Assembly (NCBI RefSeq): GCF_012927245.1
Contig: NZ_JABBGE010000005.1
Location: forward strand, 124,001 to 188,000
Reading direction: 5' to 3'
Source: Streptomyces sp. R302
GTDB lineage: Bacteria > Actinomycetota > Actinomycetes > Streptomycetales > Streptomycetaceae
Length of the DNA stretch: 64,000 bases
Shown: positions 30,307 to 42,207 of the stretch, one piece after another
Layout of the letters: the number at the start of each line of letters is the position of its first letter
Numbering within the stretch: position 1 is the first letter of the stretch
The notes under the pieces: model-generated
The model's input: the letters and a program-made list of their open reading frames with translations, nothing else
Told to the model about the DNA's origin: nothing
Databases searched by the model: none
Position numbers and translations under genes: made by a program

Positions 30307-30708
30307 ATGAACGTCCGCCGCCTGCTCGCCACCGGCACGGCCGCCGTGCTCGCGGTCGTCGCGACCGCCGCCTCCGCCGTCGCGTCCGCCCCCGCCCAGA
30401 CCCTCGCCGCGTCCGTCACCACCTTCAGCGTCGGCCGCTTGGCCGCGTCCGCCGGCGCGGTGATCGGTCTGATCGGTCTGGTCGCCGCGTGGCGCGCCCT
30501 CACCCGCCCCACCGCCCGTCGCGGAGCGCGGCTCGCCCTCGCCGCAGGACCGGTCGCCGTCGTCCTGGGCGCCGTGGTCGCGGCCACCGCCGACGGCGGC
30601 CTCGGTACCGGCAACGGCCTCGGCGGCGCCTACGTGGCCCTGCTCGTCGGCCTCGCCGCGACGGCCCTGGGCGTCCGGGCCCACGCACGCGCCCGCCGCA
30701 CCGACTGA
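30307..30708 (+). CDS. DUF6223-like secreted/membrane protein
   Basis: 133 residues from ATG 30307 with GAGGAG upstream. A signal-like N-terminus (MNVRRLLATGTAAVLAVVAT) is followed by two or three membrane helices and the segment GGLGTGNGLGGAYVALLVGL, which matches my recollection of DUF6223 proteins of Streptomyces. The frame is open far upstream through the 15-bp repeats, but the signal peptide fixes the start at this ATG. Role unknown. It lies between a broken histidine kinase and a decayed methyltransferase gene. Confidence 0.75.
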   Translation: MNVRRLLATGTAAVLAVVATAASAVASAPAQTLAASVTTFSVGRLAASAGAVIGLIGLVAAWRALTRPTARRGARLALAAGPVAVVLGAVVAATADGGLGTGNGLGGAYVALLVGLAATALGVRAHARARRTD

Positions 30709-30728
30709 CGGCACCTGCGGGTGCGCGG

Positions 30729-30760
30729 CCCTGAGTACGGCGCCCACCTCCCCTGAGTAC
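30729..30760 (+). repeat. Direct repeat CCCTGAGTAC spaced 22 bases
   Basis: Exact copies of CCCTGAGTAC at 30729-30738 and 30751-30760, two helical turns apart, 44 bases upstream of a weak ORF at 30804. The geometry suits a dimeric DNA-binding regulator. The reverse motif GTACTCA occurs twice at 60811-60828. The protein that binds is unknown. Confidence 0.45.
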
Positions 30761-30803
30761 ACCGGCGCATCCGCCAGGCGCCGCCGGCGGCTGAACTGGA
30801 CAC

Positions 30804-31184
30804 ATGAGCCTCCGCAGCCCGCGCCGCCCCCGCCCCCTCCGCCGCGCCTCCGCCACCGGCACCGCCCTGGTGGTCGCCCTCGGCCCGGTCGTGGTGGGCG
30901 CGCTGCTCGCCCGTTCGGTCGGCGGCGACCCGATGGTCTCGGTGAACGCCCTCATCGCGGGCGGCGGTCAGCGGGCCCGCGTCTCCCGGCACCAGCTCCG
31001 CTCCTGCGGCGGCCGGATGAACGCCCGCCGCGTTCAGGCCCTGCGCGACCTGCGCGGCCTCCGCGCCAGGACGAAGCCCTGGGGCGAGGCGTCGGTGGCG
31101 TCCGGCTCCCGCACCAGCCGCGCCGACTCCACCAGGCCCGCGGTGCCCAGGAGCCGTACGATCCGCTCCGTGGCCCAGCGGTAG
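30804..31184 (+). CDS. Weak ORF, possible membrane-protein remnant
   Basis: The 325 bases between 30709 and 31033 have no clear gene. An ORF from ATG 30804 begins with basic residues and one hydrophobic helix (TALVVALGPVVVGALLA), then loses character where it runs antisense to the methyltransferase relic after 31034. There is no good ribosome site. It may be a truncated membrane protein gene or noncoding. Confidence 0.2.
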   Translation: MSLRSPRRPRPLRRASATGTALVVALGPVVVGALLARSVGGDPMVSVNALIAGGGQRARVSRHQLRSCGGRMNARRVQALRDLRGLRARTKPWGEASVASGSRTSRADSTRPAVPRSRTIRSVAQR

Positions 31185-31640
31185 ACGTCGAGGTCCACCG
31201 CGTGCCCGTACGCCCGCTCCAGGCGGCGCCGCTCCCGCTCCGGGCCCGTGGTCACCTTGAAGGCGAGCAGGAGCAGCCCGCCCGGGGCCGGGACACGCGC
31301 GAACTCGACGAAGACGGCGGCGAGTTCCGGATCGTCCAGGGGGACGGTCGAGTACCGGGCCAGGGCGCCGCCGAGCTCATCGACCCGACCTCGAAGCGGA
31401 GCCCGGAGCCAGGAGCCAGGAGCCCCGGATGCGCCCCGCGGGCCACCGCGACCATCCCGGGGGAGAGGTCGATGCCGAACACCTCCGCGCCCAGCCCCGC
31501 AGATGCCCGGTCACCCGCCCCGTCCCGCACCCCAGAGCATCCCCCGGTCCAGCGGTGCCGCGTCGAGCTGCGCGTCCAGCAGCCGCCGTCGGCGGCGACC
31601 GTGTCGCAGGAGCGGCGGGAGAAATCCGGCGGACCTGACT
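31034..31640 (-). pseudogene. SAM-dependent methyltransferase relic with several frameshifts
   Basis: Minus-strand fragments in all three frames together spell a class I methyltransferase: LLDAQLDAAPLDRG, then a collapsed LGCGTGRVTGHL region, GLGAEVFGIDLSPGMVAVAR (motif post I), FEVGSM, YSTV, and finally an intact-looking C-terminus (VPAPGGLLLLAFKV, ERAYGHAVDLDVY, GLVESARLVREPD, QGFVLARRP). At least three frame changes and a missing stretch between FEVGSM and YSTV are visible. A short duplication (CTCCTGG units near 31410-31425) marks one frameshift site. No functional protein is possible. Confidence 0.8.
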
Positions 31641-31786
31641 GAAAACGCCTCTGACCAGCGAGGATCTTCGCCGAATCCGCACCGAAGTGGTCCCGCGCGG
31701 GCCCTGGATGCGCGATGATCGCCCCCGCACCCGAGAAGGAGACCGGTCCCCTCGGGCCGGTACGGCAGCGTCGAAAGGCACCCCTC

Positions 31787-34150
31787 ATGGCCAGGCGGCA
31801 TCCCGCGCGCGCGAACGACGCGAACGAGCAGAGTCCCCCGGCCGGCGCCGGCGAGACGCCCGGCATCGGCCGGCGCCGCTTCCTCGGCTATGTGCTCGCC
31901 GCGCCCACCCTCACCGTCGCCGCCCAGGTCGGCGCCGAGGCCGTCGCCCCGGCGACCGCCGAGGCCGTCGTCCCCTCGCTGCCGGGGCCGGCCGAACTCC
32001 TCGACCTCAACGACCTGCTGACCCTGGCCGCTCTGCCGACCAGCCACCTCATCACCCTCCGCCTCGACCCCGACGGCACCGTCCACTTCGCCCTGCCGCG
32101 CGCCGAGGTCGGCCAGGGCGTCACCACCTCCTCCGCCATGCTCATCGCGGAGGAACTGGACATCCCCCTGGAGAAGGTGAAGGTCACCCTCGCCGACGCC
32201 CGTCCCGAGCTGCTCTTCAACCAGCTGACCGGCGGCTCCAACACCACCGTCTCCACCTACACCCCGATCCGGGTCGCCGCCGCCGTCGCCCGCGGCCGGC
32301 TCCTGCACGCCGCCTCCCTCGTCCTGGGTGAGGCCGTCTCCACCCTCACCACCAAGGCGGGCGCCGTCCTCTCCCCGGCGGGCGCCGTCCTCGGCTACGG
32401 CGAACTCGCCGCCAGGGCCGCCGCCGTGGCGGACTCCGCCGTCACCGTCACCCTCAAGGACCGCGAGGACTTCCGGGTCATCGGCACCGCCCGCAGCCGG
32501 CTCGACGGGCTCGACGCCGTCACCGGCCGCAAGAAGTTCGCCATGGACCTCCAGGTCGACGGCGCCCTGCCGACCATGGTCTGCCGCCCGCCCACCATCA
32601 ACGGCACCGTCCGCTCCGTCGCCAACCTCGACGCCGTACGGGCCATGCCGGGCGTCACCGACGTCGTCACCGTCTCCACCGGCGTCGCCGTCCGCGCCCG
32701 CACCTTCGGCCAGTGCGTCGACGCCGTCCGCGCCCTCGACGTCGACTGGGGTCCCGGCACCGCCGAGGACGCCACCGACGCCACCGTCCTCGCCGAGCTG
32801 CGCCGCGCCGAACTCCCGCTCGTCGTCCCGCCGTTGCCGCTGCTCACCAAGGCCGTCGACGCCCGCTTCACCTTCCACTTCGCCAGCAACGGCGCCCTGG
32901 AGCCCAACTGCGCCATCGCCGACGTCCGCCCGGACTCCGCCGAGATCTGGGGCTCGCTGAAGGCGCCGATCGTCGCCCAGGAACAGCTCGCGCTCCGCCT
33001 CGGCCTGCCCGTCTCCGCCGTGAAGGTGCACGTCACCGAGGGCGGCGGCTCCTTCGGCCGCAAGCTCTTCCACGACGCCGCCCACGAGGCCGCCGAGATC
33101 TCGAAGAAGCTCGGCAAGCCGGTGAAGCTCATGTGGCACCGCACCGACGACTTCCGGCAGGGGCGTACCCACCCCATGTCGACCTCCCGGGTCCGCGCCA
33201 CCTACTCGCTCGGCGAGGTGCTCACGTACGAGCAGCGGCACACCTCCGTCGCCACGGACTTCGGGCACGGCATCGGCGAGGTCCTGACGGCGGAGGCGGC
33301 CCGGCTGCCGGTCGCCGACCTCACCTTCTCCGAGACGATGTTCCAGCTCACCCAGATCAGCCCCTACCACCTCGGCGTCACCACCCAGCTCCTCGCCGAG
33401 ACCGACAAGGGCTACAACACCGGCTCGATGCGCAACATCTACTCGCCGAACGTGCGCACCGCCCAGGAACTCGTCATCGACGAACTGGCCCGCCGCCTGG
33501 GCGAGGACGCCTACGCCCTGCGCCGCCGCCTGGCGAAGGAGTCCCGGGCCAGGGCCGTTCTCGACGAGGTCGCCCGACTGGGCCGCTGGGGACGGCCGAT
33601 GGAGCCCGGCACCGGGCAAGGCATCGCCGTGCACCCCGAGTACCACTCGTACGTGGCGGTGCTCGCCGAGATCGACTGCCGGCCCGCGACCACCGGACGT
33701 ACCGTGCCGAACGCGTACACCGGCCCCCGCGTCACCAAGGTGGTCTGCGCGGTCGACGTCGGCCTCGCCGTCAACCCGCGCGGCCTGGAGGCCCAGATGA
33801 TGGGCGGCATCTCCGACGGCATCGCCCTCGCGCTCACCTCGGGGCTGCACCTGAAGGACGGCGCCTTCCTGGAGTCCAGCTGGGACAACTACTACTACAC
33901 CCGGCAGTGGAACACCCCGCCCGAGCTGGAGATCGTCGTCATGCCGCCGACGGGCGACAAGCCCGGCGGGGCGGGCGAGCTGGCCGTCGCCGCGGCGATG
34001 GCGGCCGTCGCGGGCGCGTACGGCCGGGCGACCGGCACCATGCCGACGGTCTTCCCGGTCAACCACACCGCCCCGCTCGCCTTCACGCCCACGCCGGCCG
34101 TCCCGCCGGTCCCGGCCTCCCCGACCGACGGCCGCGACCGCGTCCTCTGA
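31787..34150 (+). CDS. Molybdopterin-dependent aldehyde oxidase/isoquinoline 1-oxidoreductase-like large subunit
   Basis: 787 residues from ATG 31787. A twin-arginine signal (GRRRFLGYVLAAPTLTVAA) predicts folded export. The rest matches the IorB-type branch of the xanthine oxidase family: LPRAEVGQGVTTSSAMLIAE, FNQLTGGSNTT, GGGSFGRKLFHDAAHEAAEIS, and the C-terminal GDKPGGAGELAVAAA with the catalytic Glu in GAGEL. It binds molybdopterin-cytosine dinucleotide and hydroxylates an aldehyde or N-heterocycle. Electrons pass to the 2Fe-2S subunit encoded 18 bases downstream. No FAD subunit and no maturation gene (XdhC) is next to it. Confidence 0.9.
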   Translation: MARRHPARANDANEQSPPAGAGETPGIGRRRFLGYVLAAPTLTVAAQVGAEAVAPATAEAVVPSLPGPAELLDLNDLLTLAALPTSHLITLRLDPDGTVHFALPRAEVGQGVTTSSAMLIAEELDIPLEKVKVTLADARPELLFNQLTGGSNTTVSTYTPIRVAAAVARGRLLHAASLVLGEAVSTLTTKAGAVLSPAGAVLGYGELAARAAAVADSAVTVTLKDREDFRVIGTARSRLDGLDAVTGRKKFAMDLQVDGALPTMVCRPPTINGTVRSVANLDAVRAMPGVTDVVTVSTGVAVRARTFGQCVDAVRALDVDWGPGTAEDATDATVLAELRRAELPLVVPPLPLLTKAVDARFTFHFASNGALEPNCAIADVRPDSAEIWGSLKAPIVAQEQLALRLGLPVSAVKVHVTEGGGSFGRKLFHDAAHEAAEISKKLGKPVKLMWHRTDDFRQGRTHPMSTSRVRATYSLGEVLTYEQRHTSVATDFGHGIGEVLTAEAARLPVADLTFSETMFQLTQISPYHLGVTTQLLAETDKGYNTGSMRNIYSPNVRTAQELVIDELARRLGEDAYALRRRLAKESRARAVLDEVARLGRWGRPMEPGTGQGIAVHPEYHSYVAVLAEIDCRPATTGRTVPNAYTGPRVTKVVCAVDVGLAVNPRGLEAQMMGGISDGIALALTSGLHLKDGAFLESSWDNYYYTRQWNTPPELEIVVMPPTGDKPGGAGELAVAAAMAAVAGAYGRATGTMPTVFPVNHTAPLAFTPTPAVPPVPASPTDGRDRVL

Positions 34151-34168
34151 CCCCTCCCGGAGCTCCCC

Positions 34169-34648
34169 GTGCCCCAGCACACCTTCATCCTCAACGGCAA
34201 GGCCGTCACCGCCGAGGTCGAGTCCGACGTCCGGCTCCTGTGGGTCCTCAGGGACGTCCTCGGCGTCACCGGACCGAAGTACGGCTGCGGGGTCGGCGTC
34301 TGCCGGGCCTGTACGAGCCATCTGAACGGCAAGGCGTTCACACCCTGCGCCGTGCCCGTCGGCGAGCTCGCCGACGACGACGAGGTCACCACCATCGAGG
34401 GCCTCCCCGACACCGTCGGCGCCGAGCTCCACCCGATGCAGGAGGCCTGGCTGGACCTCGACGTCGCCCAGTGCGGCTACTGCCAGCCCGGCCAGATCAT
34501 GGCGGCCGTCGACGCGGTCCGCCGGGCCCGGGAGGCAGGCCGCGAGGTCACCGAGGCCGACCTCGACGAGCTCCGCAACATCTGCCGCTGCGGCACCTAC
34601 CACCGCATCCGGCAGGCGGTCCTCGAAGGGGCCCGCCGCATGCCGTGA
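34169..34648 (+). CDS. 2Fe-2S subunit of the molybdenum hydroxylase
   Basis: 159 residues from a GTG. Two iron-sulfur clusters are predicted: a plant-type ferredoxin N-domain (YGCGVGVCRACTSHL ... C) and a helical C-domain with CGYCQPG and ICRCGTY. Eight cysteines are present, as required. It has no signal peptide of its own, so if the complex is exported it must travel with the Tat-bearing large subunit. Order large-then-small is the reverse of many operons. Confidence 0.92.
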   Translation: MPQHTFILNGKAVTAEVESDVRLLWVLRDVLGVTGPKYGCGVGVCRACTSHLNGKAFTPCAVPVGELADDDEVTTIEGLPDTVGAELHPMQEAWLDLDVAQCGYCQPGQIMAAVDAVRRAREAGREVTEADLDELRNICRCGTYHRIRQAVLEGARRMP

Positions 34649-34808
34649 CCCGGATGGTTCGTGAGGCGAAGGGGATGGTGACGGCATGGCGAAGGACGAG
34701 AGCGGGCGGATCGGAGCCGCCGTAACGCCCGCCGATGACGGTGCCGATCGCGTTCATGTCCCTGCTCCCCTTCGGAAGAAGCGCCCCGGAGGCGTGCCCA
34801 GGTCCGCG

Positions 34809-34844
34809 CGAAGGCCCCCGCCGCGCTCGCGACGGGGGCCTTCG
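34809..34844. terminator. Terminator between convergent genes
   Basis: A perfect 12-bp stem (34809-34820 with 34833-34844; core AAGGCCCCCG / CGGGGGCCTT) and 12-base loop sit 12 bases from the minus-strand stop at 34856 and downstream of the plus-strand stop at 34648. It can serve both directions. Confidence 0.75.
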
Positions 34845-34855
34845 GAAGGGGTGGC

Positions 34856-35683
34856 TCAGGCGGCGGGCGGCACCCGCGGCGGGCGGCCCGTACCCCTGGT
34901 CAGGACGTAGCCCCCGATGCCCGCGAGCGCGGCGAGGACACCGCCGGCGGCGGTCCAGATCCAGCGGTCGGACCACCGGCCGGAGGACCAGCCGTCCTCG
35001 GGCGCGGCCGCCTCCACGGCGGTCCGGCGGCCCTCCTCCTCGGCCTGCTCGGCCAGGTCCGCCGTGGTGGCCCCCGGCACCAGCGGCGCGGCGAGCGCCC
35101 CGTCGGTGGCGTACGCGCCGCCCTTGTCGGAGATGTCGACGCCGATGCGGGCCGAGAACGACTGGCCGAGGTCCTCCTCCGGCAGCCCGGTGACGGTCAG
35201 CCGCACGTAGTAGCTGCCCGGCAGCGGGTCGTTCGCCCAGGCGTCGGCGGAGGCCCGCACCGGCCGCAGCACACAGGCGAGCTCCAGCGAGGCGGCCTCC
35301 TTCGCGGCGGTACGCGACTGGGCGCCGTACATGCACGGCTGACGGCGGCGCAGCCCGTCGTACACGTCGACCCGCCAGGTGGCCGGGCCGTGCCGCAGTC
35401 CGCTCTCCGGCAGCGTCACCGTCGCCTTGACGGTGGGCCGCTCGCCGGTGTCGGCCGGGAACGCCCAGTACAGGTAGTCGCCCGTCGCCGCCTGCGCGGT
35501 GGCCTCCTGACCGGGCCGGAAGGCGGCGGCGGTGCGGAAGGTGGTGCCGGCCTCCGTGGGCCCCGACTCCTCGCCGGCCGAGGCCGTGGGCGTGGGCGTG
35601 TCGGCGAGGGCGCCCGGCGCGGCGGGGCCGAGCAGGGCGGCGCCGGCGAGGGCGGCCGCCGCGAGCATCCGTACGGTACGCAT
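34856..35683 (-). CDS. Secreted, C-terminally anchored protein, partner of the VWA protein
   Basis: 275 residues from ATG 35683. A signal peptide (ending GALADT) is followed by an extracytoplasmic beta-rich domain (YLYWAFPADTGERPTVKATV, then a Cys pair at CMYG and ELACV), an Ala/Glu-rich linker and one C-terminal membrane helix (WTAAGGVLAALAGIGGYVLT) with a short basic tail. The stop of the upstream VWA gene and this ATG share a base (TGATG), so translation is coupled. No known family; the domain resembles one in the VWA partner (HRWYKVDLLPGQEL). Confidence 0.8.
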   Translation of the reverse strand: MRTVRMLAAAALAGAALLGPAAPGALADTPTPTASAGEESGPTEAGTTFRTAAAFRPGQEATAQAATGDYLYWAFPADTGERPTVKATVTLPESGLRHGPATWRVDVYDGLRRRQPCMYGAQSRTAAKEAASLELACVLRPVRASADAWANDPLPGSYYVRLTVTGLPEEDLGQSFSARIGVDISDKGGAYATDGALAAPLVPGATTADLAEQAEEEGRRTAVEAAAPEDGWSSGRWSDRWIWTAAGGVLAALAGIGGYVLTRGTGRPPRVPPAA

Positions 35684-36963
35684 CAGTGGGTCCTCCAGAC
35701 GGCGACGCGCCAGCGGGACAGCCAGCCCCAGATCAGACCGGCGAGGAAGCCGGCGAGCACGAGCGCGCCGAGCAGCCACCAGCCGCGGCCGAGGCCGAAG
35801 GAGGCGACGTCCGAGGCGTCGGCCGGGCCGTCGACGATGTCGACGGTGAGCTCGATCGGCATGCCGGGCGTGGTCTTCACCGCCGGGGGAGCGGAGAAGG
35901 AGTTGCTGACCTGGAGGCAGACGGTCTCGGCGGCCGGCTTCCCCTCGCCGTCCATGTCCGCGTCCTCCGCCTCCGGCTTCGGGTAGCGCAGTCCGGTGGA
36001 GATGACGTCGGTGCGGCCGTCGCCGGCCTCCGAGCCGCGCACGATCTCCCGGCCGTGCCGGGTGACGGCACGCAGCAGCACCCCGTAGTCGTTGTCGACG
36101 GCGCGGTCGGCGGAGACGCTGACGGAGGCGCGCAGTTCCTGGCCGGGCAGCAGGTCGACCTTGTACCAGCGGTGCTCGCCGAAGGTCTCCCGGTCCGTGT
36201 AGAGGCCCGGCGTGAGCTGCGGGGCGTCCGCGCAGCGCCCGGCGCCCTCGGTGGCGACCGGGGTCACCACCGGGTCGGCGGCGCGGTCCACCAGCTGGCG
36301 GACCCGGCGGGAGAGTTCGTCGGTGCGGTGGACGGAGGTGTACGTGCCTCCTGTGGCCTCGGCGATGCAGGTGAGCTGCTGCCGGGTCTTGGCGTCCGGG
36401 ACCAGGCCCAGGGTGTCGATCACGAGGTGGATGCCCTTGGCGGCGATCTCGCGGGCCACCTGGCAGGGGTCGAGCGGGGCGCAGGTGTCCTCGCCGTCGG
36501 TGATGAGGACGATCCGCTTGGTCGCCCCGTCCTCGCCGAGGTCGTCGGCGGCGCCGAGCAGGGCCGGGCCGATCGGGGTCCAGCCGGTGGGGGCGAGGGT
36601 GGCGACGGCGGTCTTCGCCTCGGTCCGGTCGAGCGGCCCGACCGGGTACAGCTGGCGGGTGTCCTTGCAGCCGCGCTTGCGGTCGTCGCCGGGGTAGTCG
36701 GCGCCGAGCGTGCGGATTCCGAGCCGTACCTCCTCCGGGACCGCGTCGAGGACCTCGTTGAAGGCCTGCTTGGCGGCGCTCATCCGGGACTTGCCGTCGA
36801 TGTCCTTGGCCCGCATGGAGCCGCTGACGTCGAGCACCAGCTCGACCTTGGGGGATTCCTTCGCCGCCGGTTCGTCGGCGGAGGCGCTCGTGGGCAGCAG
36901 CGCGGCGGTCAGGGCGACGAGCAGCGCGCAGGCCCCGGTCGCCAGCCGTTTTCTCGTGATCAT
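35683..36963 (-). CDS. VWA-domain secreted protein with C-terminal membrane anchor
   Basis: 426 residues from ATG 36963 (no strong ribosome site; GGAGG is 20 bases upstream). Signal peptide, then a von Willebrand A domain from ~38: the metal site DVSGSM (D45, S47, S49), GWTPIGPAL and ITDGEDTC are intact, so it should bind Mg2+ and a partner. A beta-domain and one C-terminal helix (WWLLGALVLAGFLAGLIWG) follow, placing the VWA outside the cell. Overlaps the partner gene by one base. Confidence 0.88.
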   Translation of the reverse strand: MITRKRLATGACALLVALTAALLPTSASADEPAAKESPKVELVLDVSGSMRAKDIDGKSRMSAAKQAFNEVLDAVPEEVRLGIRTLGADYPGDDRKRGCKDTRQLYPVGPLDRTEAKTAVATLAPTGWTPIGPALLGAADDLGEDGATKRIVLITDGEDTCAPLDPCQVAREIAAKGIHLVIDTLGLVPDAKTRQQLTCIAEATGGTYTSVHRTDELSRRVRQLVDRAADPVVTPVATEGAGRCADAPQLTPGLYTDRETFGEHRWYKVDLLPGQELRASVSVSADRAVDNDYGVLLRAVTRHGREIVRGSEAGDGRTDVISTGLRYPKPEAEDADMDGEGKPAAETVCLQVSNSFSAPPAVKTTPGMPIELTVDIVDGPADASDVASFGLGRGWWLLGALVLAGFLAGLIWGWLSRWRVAVWRTH

Positions 36964-37004
36964 CGGCGGATCGTATTGATGAACCTCCGACAATCCAAAA
37001 CCGG

Positions 37005-37039
37005 GGGTCCGGCTTCCCGCCGGACGGGGAGCCGGACCC
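37005..37039 (-). terminator. Terminator of the endonuclease gene
   Basis: A 14-bp stem (37005-37018 with 37026-37039, one T-G pair; core GGGTCCGGCT / AGCCGGACCC) and 7-base loop start 15 bases after the endonuclease stop at 37054 on the minus strand. Confidence 0.7.
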
Positions 37040-37053
37040 GCGGTCCTGACGGA

Positions 37054-37854
37054 CTACCAGATCGCCTCGACCCACTCCGGGTGGTCGATGAAGGGGTTCC
37101 GGTTGCCCTGGTACGTGTTGAAGATGACGTCGTTGCGACGCTCCTCGAAGGCGCTCGGCGGGTCCTGCTCGTTCCACTGCTTCAGGACCGAGAGACGGCC
37201 GTGCCAGGGGCTGCTGCCGTTGCTGGTCGACTCGTTGGGCTCCAGGTCGGCCCAGGCGTCGTCGCCCTCGTAGCGGACGGCCATGTAGAGGATCATACGA
37301 GCCACGTCGCCCTTGTCGGCGTTGCGCGGCTCGAAGGAGTCGGAGTCGGTGTAGCTGCCGGTGGCGCCGCCGACCGGGCTGCCGCCGAAGTCCCAGTCCT
37401 TGTTGCCGCGGATGCTGTTGACCTGGACGTCGCAGGCGCGCAGGTGGTGCAGGTCCGTGCCCGGTCCTGTCGAGGTGCCGAAGTCGCCGTGGGACTTGGC
37501 CCACACGTGCTCGCGGTTCCAGTCGCCGACGTCGCCGCCGTTGAGGGACTTGCTGCGCGAGACGCCGCTGTACAGCAGGATGACGTTGTTGGTGTTGTTC
37601 GGGTCCTGGTCGGTGACCTTCAGGGCGTTCCAGACCGCGCTGTACGAGATCTTGTTCTGGGTGCTGATGATGGTGTGCAGCGCCGACTTGAGGCTGGTGC
37701 CGGTCTTGCCGACGGCGTTCTTGTAGTACGTGGAGTCGTACGCGGTCGTGGTGGCGGCGGCGGGGGTCGCCGTGACCGTGGGGAGCGTGAGGCCGACGAC
37801 GGCGGCCGACATCGCCGCCCAGACCTTCCAACTGCGTATCCGTGCAACCGACAT
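37054..37854 (-). CDS. Secreted endonuclease I family nuclease
   Basis: 266 residues. Signal peptide (MSVARIRSWKVWAAMSAAVVG ... ATPAAA) then the endonuclease I domain. The catalytic His-Glu motif is NREHVWAKSHG, with metal-binding residues in HLRACDVQVNSIRGNKDW and the downstream PRNADKGDVARMILYM block typical of the family. It should degrade DNA/RNA outside the cell for nutrient recovery. Upstream (37874-37902) is an 11-bp hairpin in its leader. A single gene with its own terminator. Confidence 0.92.
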   Translation of the reverse strand: MSVARIRSWKVWAAMSAAVVGLTLPTVTATPAAATTTAYDSTYYKNAVGKTGTSLKSALHTIISTQNKISYSAVWNALKVTDQDPNNTNNVILLYSGVSRSKSLNGGDVGDWNREHVWAKSHGDFGTSTGPGTDLHHLRACDVQVNSIRGNKDWDFGGSPVGGATGSYTDSDSFEPRNADKGDVARMILYMAVRYEGDDAWADLEPNESTSNGSSPWHGRLSVLKQWNEQDPPSAFEERRNDVIFNTYQGNRNPFIDHPEWVEAIW

Positions 37855-38052
37855 GGGGGCCCTTTCCCGGGGACGGGCACGCGGGCGACCGCCGTGTGCC
37901 CGGCTCGAGGGCGGCGGTCTACGCGTGTTGACTTCGTGTCATCCGGGAGGTTCGCACGAGAGAGGGGGTTGTCGTGTTACGGACAAAGAGCCATTCGGTG
38001 ACGTTCTCGCATACGTGGCAACCGCTCACGGGTGAATGGCGCCACTTCGACC

Positions 38053-41654
<3,602 letters not shown>

Positions 41655-41671
41655 GTGACCCGCCCCACGCG

Positions 41672-41703
41672 AAGGCCGGCCGGTTCGCGCACCGGCCGGC
41701 CTT
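41672..41703. terminator. Strong bidirectional terminator
   Basis: AAGGCCGGCCGGT (41672-41684) and ACCGGCCGGCCTT (41691-41703) make a perfect 13-bp stem with a 6-base loop between the convergent stops at 41654 and 41719. Confidence 0.85.
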
Positions 41704-41718
41704 CCCGTGCGTCCGGGC

Positions 41719-42207
41719 TCACCCCGTCGGCAGCACGCACACCTCGTCGAGCCCGAGCACCCGGTTCAGCCGCCCGAAGGCCAGCCACGAACCCAGGCTC
41801 ATCGTCAGCTCCACGATCTCCGCCTGGCTGTAGTGCGCCGTCATCCGCGCCCAGAACTCCTCGTCCAGGCCGTGGTGGTCGAGCGCGTACCGCTCCGCGT
41901 ACTCCGCCGCGAGCCGGGTCCGCGCGTCGAAGGCGTCCGACACCTCCGTCGTCCGCCAGGCCGCGACCACCTCGTCGAAGCCCTCCTCGACCTTCTCCCC
42001 GTCCCGGTCCGTACGCCAGTCCAGACAGAAGCCGCAGCCGTTGATCTGCGCGATCCGCAGCCGCGCCGCCTCGAACTCGCGCAGCCCCAGGGTCGTATGG
42101 GCGTACACCGAGAGCGAGAAGTTCGCCGCCGCCGTCCCGATCTCCGGGACCATGTCGCCCCACACGTACCCGATCGGCTCCTGCCCCTCGGGAATGTCGA
42201 TGATCAC
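41719..42207 (-). CDS. Carboxymuconolactone decarboxylase/AhpD-like protein
   Basis: 162 residues. All-helical CMD fold with the redox pair C58-x-x-C61 (NGCGFCLDW) and the downstream His region of AhpD-like peroxidase proteins. It would act as a thiol-dependent peroxidase in the cytoplasm or, as in many CMD proteins, have an unassigned role. Its ATG overlaps the stop of the DapB-like gene by ATGA, so the two are translated together. Confidence 0.87.
   Translation of the reverse strand: MIIDIPEGQEPIGYVWGDMVPEIGTAAANFSLSVYAHTTLGLREFEAARLRIAQINGCGFCLDWRTDRDGEKVEEGFDEVVAAWRTTEVSDAFDARTRLAAEYAERYALDHHGLDEEFWARMTAHYSQAEIVELTMSLGSWLAFGRLNRVLGLDEVCVLPTG

Noticed and set aside
28627..30708. 693-codon plus-strand ORF that would give DUF6223 a long N-terminus
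   Set aside because: It runs antisense to the kinase genes. The signal peptide and GAGGAG site fix the real start at 30307.
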